Under the pieces are notes generated by a model, which was given only the letters and a program-made list of their open reading frames with translations, was not told where the DNA came from and searched no databases. A stretch of DNA of 64,000 bases from Quercus robur (taxonomy: Eukaryota; Streptophyta; Magnoliopsida; Fagales; Fagaceae). The translations under genes and the position numbers were made by a program. Shown here piece after piece: positions 1-12,606 of this stretch. The stretch covers positions 17,893,656 through 17,957,655 of the forward strand of contig NC_065538.1 in assembly GCF_932294415.1 (NCBI RefSeq). The letters are read 5' to 3'. How positions within the stretch are numbered: position 1 is the stretch's first letter; each line of letters starts with the position of its first letter.

Positions 1-261
1 TAGAGCTAGGCAAAGCAACTAATTCCATGCACAAAATTTTGATAAAATTATTGGATATTGTTGATTGGTGTTTAGAATTCATTTCAATAATGCAATACCA
101 AAATTTATTAGTGGACCTTGTCTTAGCAGTTCATATGAGATTTGCTAGCATTGCAGCTAGCACATATATTTGGAATGCTTTTTCCTTTGTTTAATTATTT
201 TCCTGCTTAAATGGGACTTTTGATTTTTGAGACTGTTTTGTTTCAATATTTTGGTACCTAG

Positions 262-424
262 AATGGAGAAAAGGGTAAACACAGTGGCAAAACTGGGCTA
301 TAAAATGTGTATTGTTCCCAAATCAGCCGAGAAATCTTTAGGATCTCATGGTTTGGAAGGAATGGAAATCATAGGCTGCAGGAATCTGAAAGAGGTTAGT
401 AACACCGTGTTCAGGGCACACTGA
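262..424 (+). CDS. Probable terminal exon of a RadA/Sms-like DNA repair protein (partial)
   Basis: RadA/Sms is a RecA-like ATPase with a C-terminal Lon-protease-like domain. It acts in recombinational repair, and plants have organelle-targeted copies. Only the C-terminal ~53 residues are here. An AG acceptor at 260-261 opens an exon reading MEKRV, then CIVPKSAEKS, then a GMEIIGC block followed by NLKEV, ending at TGA 422-424. These blocks are what I recall from the end of the RadA Lon-like domain. The preceding 261 bp would be intron and the rest of the gene lies outside the window. No catalytic motif is visible, so this could also be a duplicated gene fragment. Recognition is from remembered family sequence, not an alignment. 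Confidence 0.6.
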
Positions 425-574
425 AATGAAGATGGAGATCAGGTTTACTCCTTGTGTTACATTAAGATTTGTAGAAATTCTGCAAATCTTAGGTGTGAAA
501 ATGTTACACATGAAAAATAGTACAATTATTACAACCGCATAGCAAAATGAATATATTGTTTATTTTGGAGCACT

Positions 575-1026
575 TTGCTGATCCCTAGTCAATTATATTG
601 TATTTTCCTTTATGTATTTAAATGTGCTGCTGCATTCCACATCAGTCCTTGGTGTACCATTGACAAATATGTAAATGATAAGATGCTTCATGTTCAAAAC
701 TTTGTCAGAAGAATTGTTAGTGCCAAAGCTAATAAAATGTTGCTGGAGAAACTTCACAAGAATGAGCATCTCATGCATTATTCAAGCGAGTGGTGGCAAT
801 AACAATTTTAATTGGAAAAACTTTTCCTGTTGAGAATGATGTGATTATAAGGAATAATGTTTGCTTGCCGGTTGCTTTTGGCCTTAGTAAACTTAAGATA
901 AAACTTGTTCATAGAGTGATGCAAAGGATTGTTATTGAAATTAAGAGTCCCACTGATCCTGTTGGTTCCTTATATATTGGACATATTCTTCCTCCAGCCC
1001 ATTACATGATCATTGATGATTTATAA
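575..1026 (+). other. Unrecognised coding-like stretch, possibly gene remnant
   Basis: Two consecutive open stretches in different frames (575-802 and 790-1026) have a more protein-like composition than the surrounding AT-rich DNA. The first includes DKMLHVQNFVRR and the second GKTFPVENDVIIRNN. The frame change near 790 and the lack of clear splice sites suggest a broken gene piece, or 3' sequence of the RadA-like gene. I do not recognise a family. Confidence 0.2.
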
Positions 1027-1948
1027 AACCTTTTTCGTGTATTAAACATTTAAACAAATCAAATAATTATTAAGCAAGTCATGTAATAAAAAGTACACCC
1101 ATATAATCTTTTTATTTTTATTTTATAGATATGATAGTATTTCAAATCTGTAGCGTCCATTTCATAATAATTGTTCTCTATTATTAAGCTAAGATACTGA
1201 TTGGTTTTTAGTGTAGACCGGGGTTGAATTCCAAATTTTTTATTTAACAACAAAATACTTTACTTATTAAGCTAACTGGAACCCACAGTGGATAATCTTT
1301 TGAGTTGTCATGTGGTATATTTTGGTGTAAAACTCTGTCCATGCTGAAAATGGCAAGATTGACTTGTATTTGCTAGTCTTATAGATGGCCTTGCTGGCTT
1401 AGCCTTCAAAGCTACGAACTAGGGTTTTCTCATGGACAAGGATCTTTGATTTTGGGCATATAAGATGGCCTTGGTGGTACCAGCCTTCAAAGCGAAGGCC
1501 TATCTTTCTCTTGGGTTTGCTTGGTTTAGGGAAGCAGGGGGGAGAGGAAAAAAATTGCCATGACATGTTTCCTCAAGATCTTCGATGTTTATAACTCTCT
1601 CTCTCCAATCTGATCTACAATGAAGTGGAGAAATGCACGTAGGCACAGAATTTAAGTGCAAATATATCTATTTAGTACTTATGAAAGGCTCAGATATAAT
1701 TGTATATTCCCGTATAATATTGTCATAACCACCGTTCAGAATAATATACAGTGGTTCTTTATGAAAGTATTGTAGCCCCTATCTATGGTAGGGTAATTTC
1801 ACACTAAAATGATATGAATCACCACTGGGTATAGGGTTCACTTGGTAGAACTTATATCAGCATGCAACAAAAAGATAAAGAATAGGGGTACCCCCAATGA
1901 CAGATAACTTAAAATTAGCAGCTGCTCAAATTGAATTGGTGCTGCTAG
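1027..1948. other. Spacer between convergent RadA-like and PFK genes
   Basis: No gene is seen. The two flanking genes are convergent, so both 3' UTRs should fall here. A short direct repeat built on GATGGCCTTG and AGCCTTCAAAGC occurs at about 1384 and 1464 (period about 80 bp). Confidence 0.4.
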
Positions 1949-4900
1949 TCACTTTTGGTTAGCCATTATGGCTTCTAAATGGCTGTTCCCATTTACTAGC
2001 AGGATTGGTGGTTCTTCCTCTCTTGTGTCCTCAGTGACATCTTTCGGCTCTCTATGCTTAGTTGCTCTTGCTTCTAAATGGTTCTCCCCATTTATTGATT
2101 GGACTTGTGGTACTTCCTCCTTCTCGTCTCCGACGACATCTTTATGGTCCAAAAAGCTTGGCTGATTGGTTGAACACAGCAGCCTTGCCCACATCCTGTC
2201 AGTTATCACAACCTTGTTTTGTGTCTCGATCACCCGCTGCACAGAAAATTCGATTTACTTGAGCAAACTAGTCCATATGAATTAAAAAAGAAAGAAAGTT
2301 GTAGTTGCTTGTAATAAAACTGATATTGCTCCAGCTTTAATTGAAAGAGCTCATCTCTCGTTTAATCCACTAGAATTTTTTTTCTTTCTTTTTTGGATAA
2401 GTTGCAAGTTCCCTTCGGCAATATTTAAAGAGGAGAAAATTAGGCTTGATATTATCAAATGTCAATTAAATCTGTTCAATTTGCATGACGTTGTAAACTG
2501 GAACTTTGTTCAATTGGGCTTCCTTGATATGTATAATGTAGCAAGAAGCATAGTTTCAGATTGCTCGCACATGCAGGGGCCATACATATGCAATTCCAGC
2601 AGTTACGTGCGAATAGCCCACAGAGCCAACTAAATATGATTTAAGGGAAGATAAGAAATTTGTTTGGAATCAAAGAAACTCACCCGGAATGGTATGTAAG
2701 CATGTCTTCCATTAACAGGGCCAACTGTGAAGCCTGTATACCCTGCCATTGCACCATGAACTGCACTGTGTGCAAGGAGGGTGCAATAAACATTATCAGA
2801 TGCATTGCTCGGAACAGCACGTATCATGTAAGTGGGATCTGCAAGCAAACAAAGTCTTATCATTTTCTAATCATATTGAAGGACAAACTGAAAAAGAAAC
2901 ATATAATAAGAAGAAATTATTTCAATAAACTAACCTATATATTTGAGATTTATAGCCATCTTCGGTTTCTTGAAGTGATCCTGAGCAACAAAAAACCTAT
3001 GATTAACTTGGAAGAACTTTTCATATTTGTAATCTAGTCACTGGTAATTAACAGCATTTCTCTGAAAAGAAATAAAATTATAAGCCCCCACATGATTTTC
3101 TATAAATCATATCAATTGAAGCGAGTGACACTCAATTCACCATGTTGCAGTGCTAATCTCGCTTACTATTTGTCAAACTGAGAAGGGGCACCTTATACAG
3201 TTGAATAACTTGAATTACTTCATAAGTCTCCAGTATCATATCCCAAAGCAAAAAGGAAATTATAGGCAAAGCCTCTAATTAGAACTTAGAAGTCACTACA
3301 CAAATACTCCTCTTACAGTCCTTTCATTGCTAAATCAAAGCTGATATGTTCACAATTGCAAGGCATGGCAAAAAAATATACATTTAACACCATAGTGAAA
3401 TAAAATATCCTAGAATTTATACCTTAATCCTCTGAGATATCCATAGACCCACATCATTGAGTAGCTTATTACCAGAAGCATCCTGTTGGTCATTGGCGCG
3501 AATGCTTTCAGAAAGCAGCTCTTGTCCTGCACCTTCAGCCATTACTATAACCATGTGTCCATGTTCTTTCAATCTTTTCTCAATGAATTCAAATAGCCCA
3601 CCAGGTCCTTCAAGATAAAAGGGTGACTCGGGAATCAAGCAACAGTCCACATCTCGGCTAGCAAGAGTAGCATACATTGCTATGAATCCTGCATGACAAG
3701 AATAAGGTGAAGCTAATTTAAGAAACATTGTTTCTCTTTATAATGGCTGATTTAATTAAGAAGAGTTTATGAAAGAGAAATGCCTCAAAAACAGAAAAAA
3801 GGGGGGGGGGGGGGGGGCACTTAATGAGAACACTAATTGACCTGGATGCTTAATTACTAGGCGGACATGCCCCATTCAGCAATCAGCACCCTAGGTTGAT
3901 CAATGTGATCATTTAAGAATGCTTGAGGCTTGCTCAAGTAGAATTAAAGACGACCAAGTAAAAAGTGAAAGAAGTTAAAACAGAAAGACTTAAATAAGGA
4001 GGAGAAATATTAATATTGGTATGGATTAGTAGGAAGTGATTTAGAATTTAAATTTTCTATTCCATAAAATGACAAATGCAAAAAAGATGAATTTTTGCTC
4101 AGAATGCTACGATTTGCCACGTGAATCAATGAAAAATCTAAGAATAATTAGCAAATTATAAATATAGCTCAAATAACGAGAAAAAGTTCTAAGTACAGGA
4201 AAAAAAAAATTGGGGGGGGAGGGGGTGGAAGAAAGGCAACAAGGAAAGAGAAACTTCTTATAAATTATGAAGCCGTCAACATGCATAGATGTCACGAAAT
4301 CAATGAAAAAAAAAAGAAAAAGAAACGGAATAAAGATATATCCTAAATAGTGGCCCTAGTTGTGTAGCCATGAAAATTGAATGTTCATTACTAAGGAAAG
4401 TCTTTAGCTCTCTTTTCAATGTAAGCTCATTTCACTGTAACATTAAGCACAGGTTCAAATCAAACCAACAATTTTTCAGGTGTGACTTCTTTGATCTGTT
4501 AAAATAGCTGCTAAAGAAAGAAGCTTACCACTGTAGCGGCCCATTAACTTGACAAATCCAATACCATTCTCAAAGCTTTCTGATTCAACATGGGCTGCAT
4601 TAATAGCTCGTTGAGCCTCCTCAACTGCAGTGTCAAAACCAAAGGACTTGTCTATAACCTGAACCAAAAAGGGCATAATATTCAATATTGAGTCAATTCC
4701 AACATCATATCAAAGTTTTGGATCAGAAGATGGGTATAAATAAAACTTCAGATGTTGAGCTTGAGAACTACCGGAATGTCATTGTCAATGGTCTTTGGTA
4801 TTCCTGCCACCACAACTTTAAGGCCACGCCTTCTAATTTCCTGCATTCATAAGTTATTTATAAATAACTAAATACTATGACCAGCAATTATTCTAACTCA

Positions 4901-7900
4901 ATTTTATAATTATCTTTTTAGCAAAACTCACACATAATCCCATCATTGTAAGACTTGTTTATCAAAAAAATCATTGCTTCCACATTAAACTGAATTACCT
5001 CAAAAATCACAGAAGCCCCTTTCTGAGTTCCATCTCCTCCAATTATGTAAACCTGAGATGATATTTAAAAAGAGGAAAAAAATCAACATATGGGATTAGT
5101 TTGCAAAGGTAGATGCAACAATGTAGAATGCGGTCAGATGTATGAATTAAAAAGGGCAGACAAATTAACCTGATTAATTCCCCGGTCCTGAATGCTGTCA
5201 ACAATTTTAGAGGTATCATGGCCTCCACGTGATGACCCAAGGATGGTGCCACCACGTTTATGGATGTCATTCACCACCTTTGGTGTCAAAGGAATTGTAT
5301 TTCGAGCATAAAAACCTCGGTAACCTCCCTATATGTACAAAAAGACCCTTTTAATCAATATTGTATAATTATGCATTCTTTTTTTAACACTATCACAAAT
5401 AAAGTACTAACCAACACCAGAGTTGAGTCATAAAATCAAAGTGTTGGTCTCCTTTCAGATGTCAAAAACTTCAACAAGAAGGAAAAGAATATAAGAAAGA
5501 ATGCTATCAACAACATTTTCTAGCATTGTCAGCATTCTACCTTCCTTTTCCTTGTACTTCCCAAAAATCCAAACAAGAACCTATACTGAAGTTTAATGTA
5601 ATGACAGAAGCGTTTGCTCACCTCAATCCCAAGAACTTTGTGGACACCATACATGTGGTATAATCCACATACTATTTCCCTAATCACTGTATTTAGACCA
5701 GGGCATAGACCACCACATGTTACAATACATGCATGCACGTCCTCTGATTCAAAATACACCTGAGAAACATTCAAAACATGTGCCGTTATTCACAATAACA
5801 TGGACAGAGAATATCATGAACTCTAAGGGGGAGTAAAAGTCTAGACCTTTTGACGAGGTCCAGCACGACGAAAATGTGTCCCTCTTGGACTATCCTTCGC
5901 AACAACAATCTATACAAAGGAACAATATTGGAATTAGAAAACAATACACTTACATTTCAGTAAAACCATTAAACGACAAAAATTCATCAGAAAGAACAAC
6001 CAGTACAGATCATTTACCTGTTGAGCAACCGTATCATCTACATTAACAAAATACTGCCTGGTCAAATCAGAAGACAATTTTAAATTAATCATCAAATCTG
6101 TTTATAGCATCCGGGCAAAAATTAACCATCAAACTCGGCTACAGAAAGGAGAATTTATGCATCAACTTACTTAACAACTGAATAGGCAGGATTGTCTTGT
6201 AACGGATTCGGATATGTCTGCATGATAACATAATATAAAGAATAAGCTACATCTCACATAAACTCCTTTCCTCTTCAAGTCAAATTTAATAGAAGTAATC
6301 ACAGTGCTTATAAAACTTCAATTGTTGATTACAGACCGCTCTTTGAAATTTATTTTGTTACATTGTCATGAAAGTGATCACAGTCTATACTTTTCTTCCC
6401 AATTATTAAGTTTCTTTCCTTCTTTCTATTTTTTTTCCCCTCTGTTTTTCTAGTTTATACACATTAAATACAACAACAACATATAATATAAAACAAAAAT
6501 ATTTTTGAAAAAAAAAATCATGATTTCTCTTAAAGCTTATTTTCTAGTGCCTTCTTAGAATTTTTTTTATATATATAAAAATAGTCCCTGTTAAAAAAAT
6601 AAAATAAAAAGAATTATCTGACTTTCTTTTCAGCTATATGGTTTCCCCTAGAAAAAAATAAATAATTAACACTAAAAAAATTTAACTCCTATAACTATTA
6701 CATAGTATTAATTTCCAAGAACATAAACAAAAGCAATAACAATAAAAAAAAGAAAAAAACCGAAAAAAAGCTTATTAATTCCTTTTCGTTCTCTTTTAAT
6801 TCAGTTCTCTCCGCAACCAAACAGGCCGAAAATAAGAGAAAATTATAAATTCAAGAAAGAAAATTTCGTAAATTCCATTTCCATTTCTTTCTTCTGTTTT
6901 CTCTGCAACCAAACAGACTCATGCAATTTTATCAAAAAAAAAAAAAAAAAAAAAACAGACTCATGCAATATTATAATATAAAACAACATCGAGTCATAAA
7001 TTGATAAAATTCCTTGCTCTCTCTGTTTTGTTCTCGGAGACCAAACAGACTCTCATGCAATAATATCGTATAAACACAGACCGGAAGTCATAAGATTCGT
7101 TTCATTTCCTTTTCCCTTTCGTCCCTTCTGTTTTTCTCCTCCACCAAACAGACCATCAGAGAGAGAGAGGGATCAGTTAAAGTTAAAAATTTTAAAATTA
7201 AAAATTAAAAAGTTCAAAAATCACTTTTCCTGTTCTTTCCTTTCATTTTCTCTGCAACAAAAGTCATAAAATTCATTTCTCAGCAACCAAACAGAGCCTT
7301 AGAGAGAGAAAAAAAAAAAAAAGACTTTTTTCTTCTCTGTTTTGTTCTCGGCAACCAAACAGACTCTCAAGCAATATCATCGTAAGGCTCCAGACGAAAG
7401 TCATAAAATTCCTTCCATTTCCATTTTACCTTCCATTCCCTCTGTTTTACTAGGCAACCAAACAGACCATCGGAGAAAGAGAGAGAAAAGCTAAAGTTAT
7501 CAACTTCAAAAAAAAAAAAAAAAAAAAAAGGTTCTAAAATCACTTTTTCCTTCTCTTTCCTTTCATTTTCTCTGCAACAAAAGACCGATGGTGATAAAAA
7601 AAAAATTCATTTTTTTTTTCCTTTTCATTTCTCAGCAACCAAACAAAGCCTTAAAGTGAGAGTGAGAGAGAGAGATACGGACAGGGAGGTGAGGAATGTA
7701 ATCGGTGAAGTGAGGAACGTCCTCAAGAACATAACCAGCTTCGCCGGAGACGATTTTGGGCTCGGAGTTGACGGAAATTGCCAAAGTGCCCTTGTAGTTG
7801 TTGCGGTGGCGGGGAATTGGGGTGTGATTGGGTGTGGTGGTGGTGGTGGTGTAGGAGTTGGTGGGGTCGAAGCAGCGGAACCTTGAAATCGGAGAAGAGT

Positions 7901-7904
7901 CCAT
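1949..7904 (-). CDS. PFK: ATP-dependent 6-phosphofructokinase, plant type (13 exons)
   Basis: Phosphorylates fructose 6-phosphate to fructose 1,6-bisphosphate using ATP, the committing step of glycolysis. Exons in transcript order: 7904-7683, 6217-6171, 6057-6018, 5909-5847, 5759-5622, 5328-5170, 5052-4999, 4840-4772, 4658-4529, 3688-3423, 2980-2935, 2838-2684, 2236-1949. Every junction is GT/AG and in phase, giving 558 aa. Motifs: GGLCPGLN at ~140-147; GGDGTQ at ~228, where GGDG rather than GGDD indicates ATP rather than pyrophosphate use; PKTIDND at ~256-262 with the catalytic Asp; MGR at ~303-305. The body resembles the Arabidopsis PFK3 group, which is probably cytosolic. The first ~45 residues are Ser/Thr/Pro-rich and variable. 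The C-terminus is longer than the roughly 490 aa I recall for PFK3 and contains a duplicated acidic segment. The start is the first ATG in frame with the conserved core. Confidence 0.95.
1971..2168 (-). repeat. 33-codon in-frame tandem duplication in the PFK C-terminal tail
   Basis: GCTTCTAAATGG starts at 1971 and again at 2070, a period of exactly 99 bp. In the protein this gives two copies of an acidic stretch: KDV, then an E/D-rich run, then NGENHLEA in one copy and NGNSHLEA in the other. Because 99 is a multiple of three, the frame is kept. It lies past the catalytic core, so activity need not be affected. Confidence 0.85.
6813..7665 (-). repeat. Degenerate repeat array in PFK intron 1
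   Basis: Intron 1 (6218-7682) holds eight copies of a motif reading GCAACCAAACAGA on the + strand (TCTGTTTGGTTGC in gene sense), at about 6813, 6905, 7036, 7141, 7282, 7351, 7453 and 7634. Longer blocks are duplicated too: 7022-7310 and 7337-7665 share TCTGTTTTGTTCTCGG starts, CAAACAGACTCTCA, AAAGTCATAA and CAGCAACCAAACA in order, with a period near 315 bp. The array sits within 850 bp of the first coding exon. Confidence 0.75.
6928..6953 (+). mobile_element. Micro-insertion TTTATC + poly(A), flanked by 16-bp repeats
   Basis: AACAGACTCATGCAAT occurs at 6912-6927 and again at 6954-6969. Between the copies lies only TTTATC followed by about 20 A. This is what a target-primed retroposition product would look like if truncated almost to its poly(A) tail. 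It lies inside PFK intron 1. Confidence 0.6.
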
Positions 7905-10020
7905 TGACTGTTATGGAATGGCGCCAGCACTGAACAGAATACAAAACACTACCTGCCCCCTTATTTGTAGGCACCGTTCATCCAACGGTGTGTTTACTTT
8001 TTTTGTACTTTTATTGTTTCACACAATTCAATACATGTCTATTTCCAAGGTAGTTTTTTTTTTTTTTTTTCTTTTTGGTAAAATAAGTTTAAACTAAATA
8101 GTACTAATTAAGTATAAACTTTTTTAAAACCGACCAACTTAATCCTTAAACCTAATCTAATCCTTGAATTGTTACTCTTTTTTTTTTTCTTTTTTTTTCA
8201 CAATGATTAAAACCTAGTTGATCGGTTTTGAAATGTAATAGACTTAGACATCCACTTTTGAAAATATTTTACATTATATTATCTACTTTATACTACATGT
8301 CATTAAAATATCAATTTTTCTTGATTTTTTAATTATTTTTCTTTCTTTATACACAACAAGCCCTATTAACTTTATTCTTTCATCTTCAAAATACGTAAAG
8401 AAATAACAAACTACTAAATAAAAAATAAAAAATGTCAATGTAAATTTATTTGGTTACTATGACAAATTTGTAAATTTACACAATTATACACAAACTAATG
8501 TGAGTTATTTTTAGACAAAATTATATAAATTTTATACATTTTTCTATTATATATGAACTAATGTAAATGCTTTTATTTAGTATTAGCCCAAACCCCATAA
8601 TTGTTAATTGTATTTTACCCTTCTTTTAGTGGGATTGGAATCCATTTAAGGGTAAACTCATGGGTAAAATTGAAAGTCCTTGAATCAAAAAACAAAAATT
8701 ATCTTTCAATTTTTTTAACCTTTATTTATTTATTTATTTATTTACATGTCACAAATTACATTGAAATTATCTAAATCTGAGGTAGGTACATACCAAATAT
8801 AATTCATTTCTCATTTTTTGTTCTATTTTACATTTCACCAATTATGATATGATGTGTCTAATTTTTTTTTTTTTCATTTTAAATTTTGGTTATTTTATAA
8901 GAAAAGTAAAACAAATATATGCTAAGTAATGATTAAATATATATTGGAACACAAAAAAAAAATTAATTATTTTTGATTATTTTATAAGGAAAATAAAACA
9001 AATATATGCTAAGTTATGATTAAATATATAGTGGAAAAAAAATTAAAACAGTAGGTTTGTGTTTGGTACATACTTACTAGTGGCTGCAGCTATTTGTTTT
9101 ATTATTATTATTATTTTCAATTGAAGATGCATGAACGAGGATGCAAATAAGGATGTAATGGAAGGGAAGGAATCTCATGCAAGATATTCTTTCATCTGTC
9201 CTGAGTTCTACATCCTTGGAGGTTCATATGTTGAACACATATCGTGTGAGAAGTAGAATACATACGTTGTATGCAATAATTTTTCTAAGGTAGGTGAGTT
9301 GGAGTTTAACCTCTTTTTCTTTTTTTCTTTTTTTCTTTCTCCAAAGGTGGTAATAAAGATATTAACTTAGTTTAGATACTCAGAGGTTTTTCTATTTTTT
9401 TAGATAAAGATTAATAATTTGCATCTATTATAATTTAAAAATATATATTCTTATTTTAAAATGAAATTTGTTATTTGACATTTATGATATTATTTATAAA
9501 AGAAGTTACGATTCATTAATGAGGGTATTTTTAAACTACATAAAAGTCCATTTGAAAGAGAGAAATTCTCTTATATATAGTATAAAAGAGAGATATATAT
9601 ATATATATATATATATAAATATATTAAATAGAATTCTTTAGTGTTTATTTTTTAGTCCTCTAAAAATATTTTAAATATGTAATCGAAAATAATTCAACAA
9701 CAAAACAAATTCTTTAAAAAAAAAACAAATTAATGTTAAAAAAAATTAATTCAAATTCCATAAAAATATAATACACTTTTCATACTAAAAGAAAAACAAG
9801 ATAAATCTTATACTTAAAATATAAATATTCCCTGTTCAAACTAAAATATAATGTTTCTTACTAAATTTAAAAAAAAAAAAATTTAAAAGGCCTCTGAACA
9901 ATAAAACTAAGGCTATATAGGTAAATTGATAACTTTAAAAATTAAAAACTCTTAAAATTGGAATACACGTAAATATATAGTTATATACTTTTTTTACCCA
10001 AACAGCTCAAAGGAAGTTGT

Positions 10021-10164
10021 GAGTTTCAGTTAGCTCAATTAATAAACTCTTTGATAGTTGAATAAGAGATCTAGGGTTCAACCTCCGCCTACACCAAAAA
10101 CCGATTGGCGTCTTAGTTTGATGATAAAAAACTATCATTAGGAACAGACGTCATAAATTGAAAC
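10021..10164 (+). mobile_element. tRNA-derived SINE, copy 1
   Basis: A ~145-bp element has a Pol III-like box A (TTAGCTCAATTAATAA) near 10030 and a box B (GGGTTCAACCTCC) near 10074. Shared downstream blocks ACACCAAAAACCGATTGG and ATGATAAAAAACTATCATTA follow. The same order of blocks recurs in the interrupted copy at 22179. It is not a tRNA gene: no cloverleaf can be completed. Confidence 0.7.
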
Positions 10165-11009
10165 AATCGGCAATAGGTGAAAGAAAATAACCTTTAGAAA
10201 GTTGGGGCAATAGGTGAAAGAAAAGAACAAAAGAACACTTTAGAAAGTTGGGCTGAGTGCACATGAAAAGGTTAATGGTTTGATAACTATAATTAAATGT
10301 AAGGATTAAATAAAGGTGAAACCTAGATTAATGTCAAAGGAAAAAGAAAAAAATGAGAAGACAATCAACACATAGTAAAGTCTCTTGTCGTTAAATAAAA
10401 TATCTTAATATTATTATTTTTTGTTTATATATAATCAATAGCAACAAGATCTTCTATTCTAAATGTGTGTGTGTATATATATATATATTATAGAGAAAGA
10501 TAGAGAAGAATTATTTATACTCGTTGTATGAATTTTCTCTTTAAATAATTAGTTTTTTAAAGTAAAAAATTTAATTTTCTATATTATAAATCAACTTCTT
10601 TTTCCTAAAAATTAAATAAAATATCAATAAAAGTACATAAAAGCTTATGTGATGTATCTAAATATGGGACTCTCTAAAATTTTGAGTGCAATACTTAAAC
10701 TCTGTGGTATTATTTTATTTGTAAAACTTTAAACATTCATGAAAATAAATTATGAGTTGATCATATGATGACATATATTCATATTTATGGCACAATTTTC
10801 ATATAAAATATTATCATATGGACAATTATATTACACTAAAAAAATTTCGAGGATAAGTGTTACTCTCAAAAATTCAAAGGAGTTTTATGTAAAAAAAAAA
10901 AAAAAAAAAAAAGGGTCTTGTCTTGTGTTCCTCCCACCCAACCCCCCAAAAAATACTATTGTAAAAGTTTAGCATTTGTTTAGCTTATTTATTTATAGCT
11001 TATTTGCTT

Positions 11010-11104
11010 AAATGTGTGACAAAAGCGATTTAAGTAAATAAGCTGACTTATTTGGGGAAAAAAAGTTAGTTTATTTACTTAAAACCATGTTTTGTCTCAC
11101 ATTT
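11010..11104. repeat. Inverted repeat / MITE-like hairpin
   Basis: The arm 11010-11044 (AAATGTGTGACAAAAGCG...) is the imperfect reverse complement of 11067-11104 (ending TTTTGTCTCACATTT). The arms are about 36 bp with a ~22-bp loop. It is probably a foldback or MITE remnant. Confidence 0.55.
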
Positions 11105-11550
11105 GTTTGATTAGAAACAAGTTATATATATTTTTCCTTTATAGTAATAATTTTGCCATTGAGAGGAAGAGATTGAATGTTTAAAATTTTGAAATCAGAA
11201 ATAGGGTAAGGTTGGCCTATTTGATTTTCTCATTTCCTTTTTTTTATATATATATATATATATATATGTTAAGTTTTAACAAATGATAGTTTTTTTAGTT
11301 TTTTTTTTTTAAATGATAGAGGTAGAGGTTATATATAGAAGTAAAAGTTCCAAGTTCACTCTAAAGTCAAGCAATGACGTTTGTCTCACAATGTTCAACA
11401 TAATTTGCTGATCGATTAGAATAATAATTTTTGGGTAACATGTATGAAGAGTGCAAGTTTCCAAGGTTAGACTTAGTTGAAATTCGTATTAATACGAAAT
11501 ATTTTACGTGTGGACAATCAATATGTTATGCGTCTATAAAAGCTGCGGGT

Positions 11551-11581
<31 letters not shown>

Positions 11582-11719
11582 GCCATGAACATCTATATTG
11601 AAGAAAAATGGTTCAAGATAGTACACTAGTAATAACTCCATATTAATGCAATGTCGCATTCTGCATGGTATAAATTACCTAAAATTGGAGATAAAAGTAA
11701 GCTACATTATGAATGTAAA

Positions 11720-11990
11720 CATTTCCTCCTTTATTGTCCACTTGAAGTATATTTATTATTTTGAAAAAAAAAATTGCATCATTTTAAAATAAAAGTCGGG
11801 TTTCATATGGATTTAAACTTTAATTTCCTCCTTTATTGACCAATTGAAATAAAATGACAACATTTTAAAATAAAAATCGTGTTTCATATGGATTTAAACT
11901 TTAATTTCCTCCTTTATTGACCACTTGAAAAGATATTTATAATTTTGAGAAAAATGGCATCAGTAGAAAAATAGAAGTTAGGTTTCATAT
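11720..11990. repeat. Degenerate tandem repeat, three copies
   Basis: TTTCCTCCTTTATTG recurs at about 11724, 11823 and 11907, each followed by CCACTTGAA or CCAATTGAA. Between them the phrases GTTTCATATGGATTTAAAC and CATTTTAAAATAAAA also repeat. Unit length is about 85-100 bp. Confidence 0.7.
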
Positions 11991-12399
11991 AGTTCAATTC
12001 CTTCCTTTGACGAATGAATGGTATACTTTGATTACTTTCATTATAGCTAGGGAAAGAACCAAGAAAGAGGTCGTGTCAGCCGTCTCATTGGAACGTCATG
12101 AACGTGATACTTTCCTTTTTTTTAATTATGTTTAGGTCAAAGATGACAGGCATTAAGCATACAGCAAAGAAGGTGAGGCTTTAATATATATATATATATA
12201 TATATTGTTAAGATGTATATATAGGCATAATATTATAGGTTTTTTTTTTTTTTGGGTTGAGAAGAACATAATATTATAGCTTAATTATGATCTTCTTTTC
12301 ATGTATATATATATATATATATATTGTTGCAATTATTCGCTAAATTATGGAATATTCGTTCAATGATGTCGTACCTGTCAAGCAACTTGGTTCCATCAT

Positions 12400-12606
12400 T
12401 CATTTCCACCTTTTGGTTGAGCTTTTGAGCCAATGTATACGCAATAAGAAAAAGTTCAGGATCGCATAATTTTTTATATTTTTTTGTCACAATTGTGACG
12501 TGGTATTCCACCTTTTGGTTGAGCTTTTGAGCCAATGTATACACGATAAGAAAAAGTTTAGGGTCACGTAATCTTTTATATTTTTTTGTCACAATTGTGA
12601 CGTGGT
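12400..12606. repeat. 102-bp tandem duplication
   Basis: CCACCTTTTGGTTGAGCTTT begins near 12407 and again near 12509. Each copy runs to TTTGTCACAATTGTGACGTGG. The minus-strand frame stays open through both copies because 102 is divisible by three, but the predicted peptide matches nothing I recognise. Confidence 0.75.

Noticed and set aside
10021..10100. Possible tRNA gene (box A and box B present)
   Set aside because: No cloverleaf can be drawn and the sequence continues into a repeated SINE body; a second, split copy exists at 22179.
12299..12592. Minus-strand 97-aa open frame
   Set aside because: It is open only because a 102-bp repeat is divisible by three; no family resemblance and no splice context.
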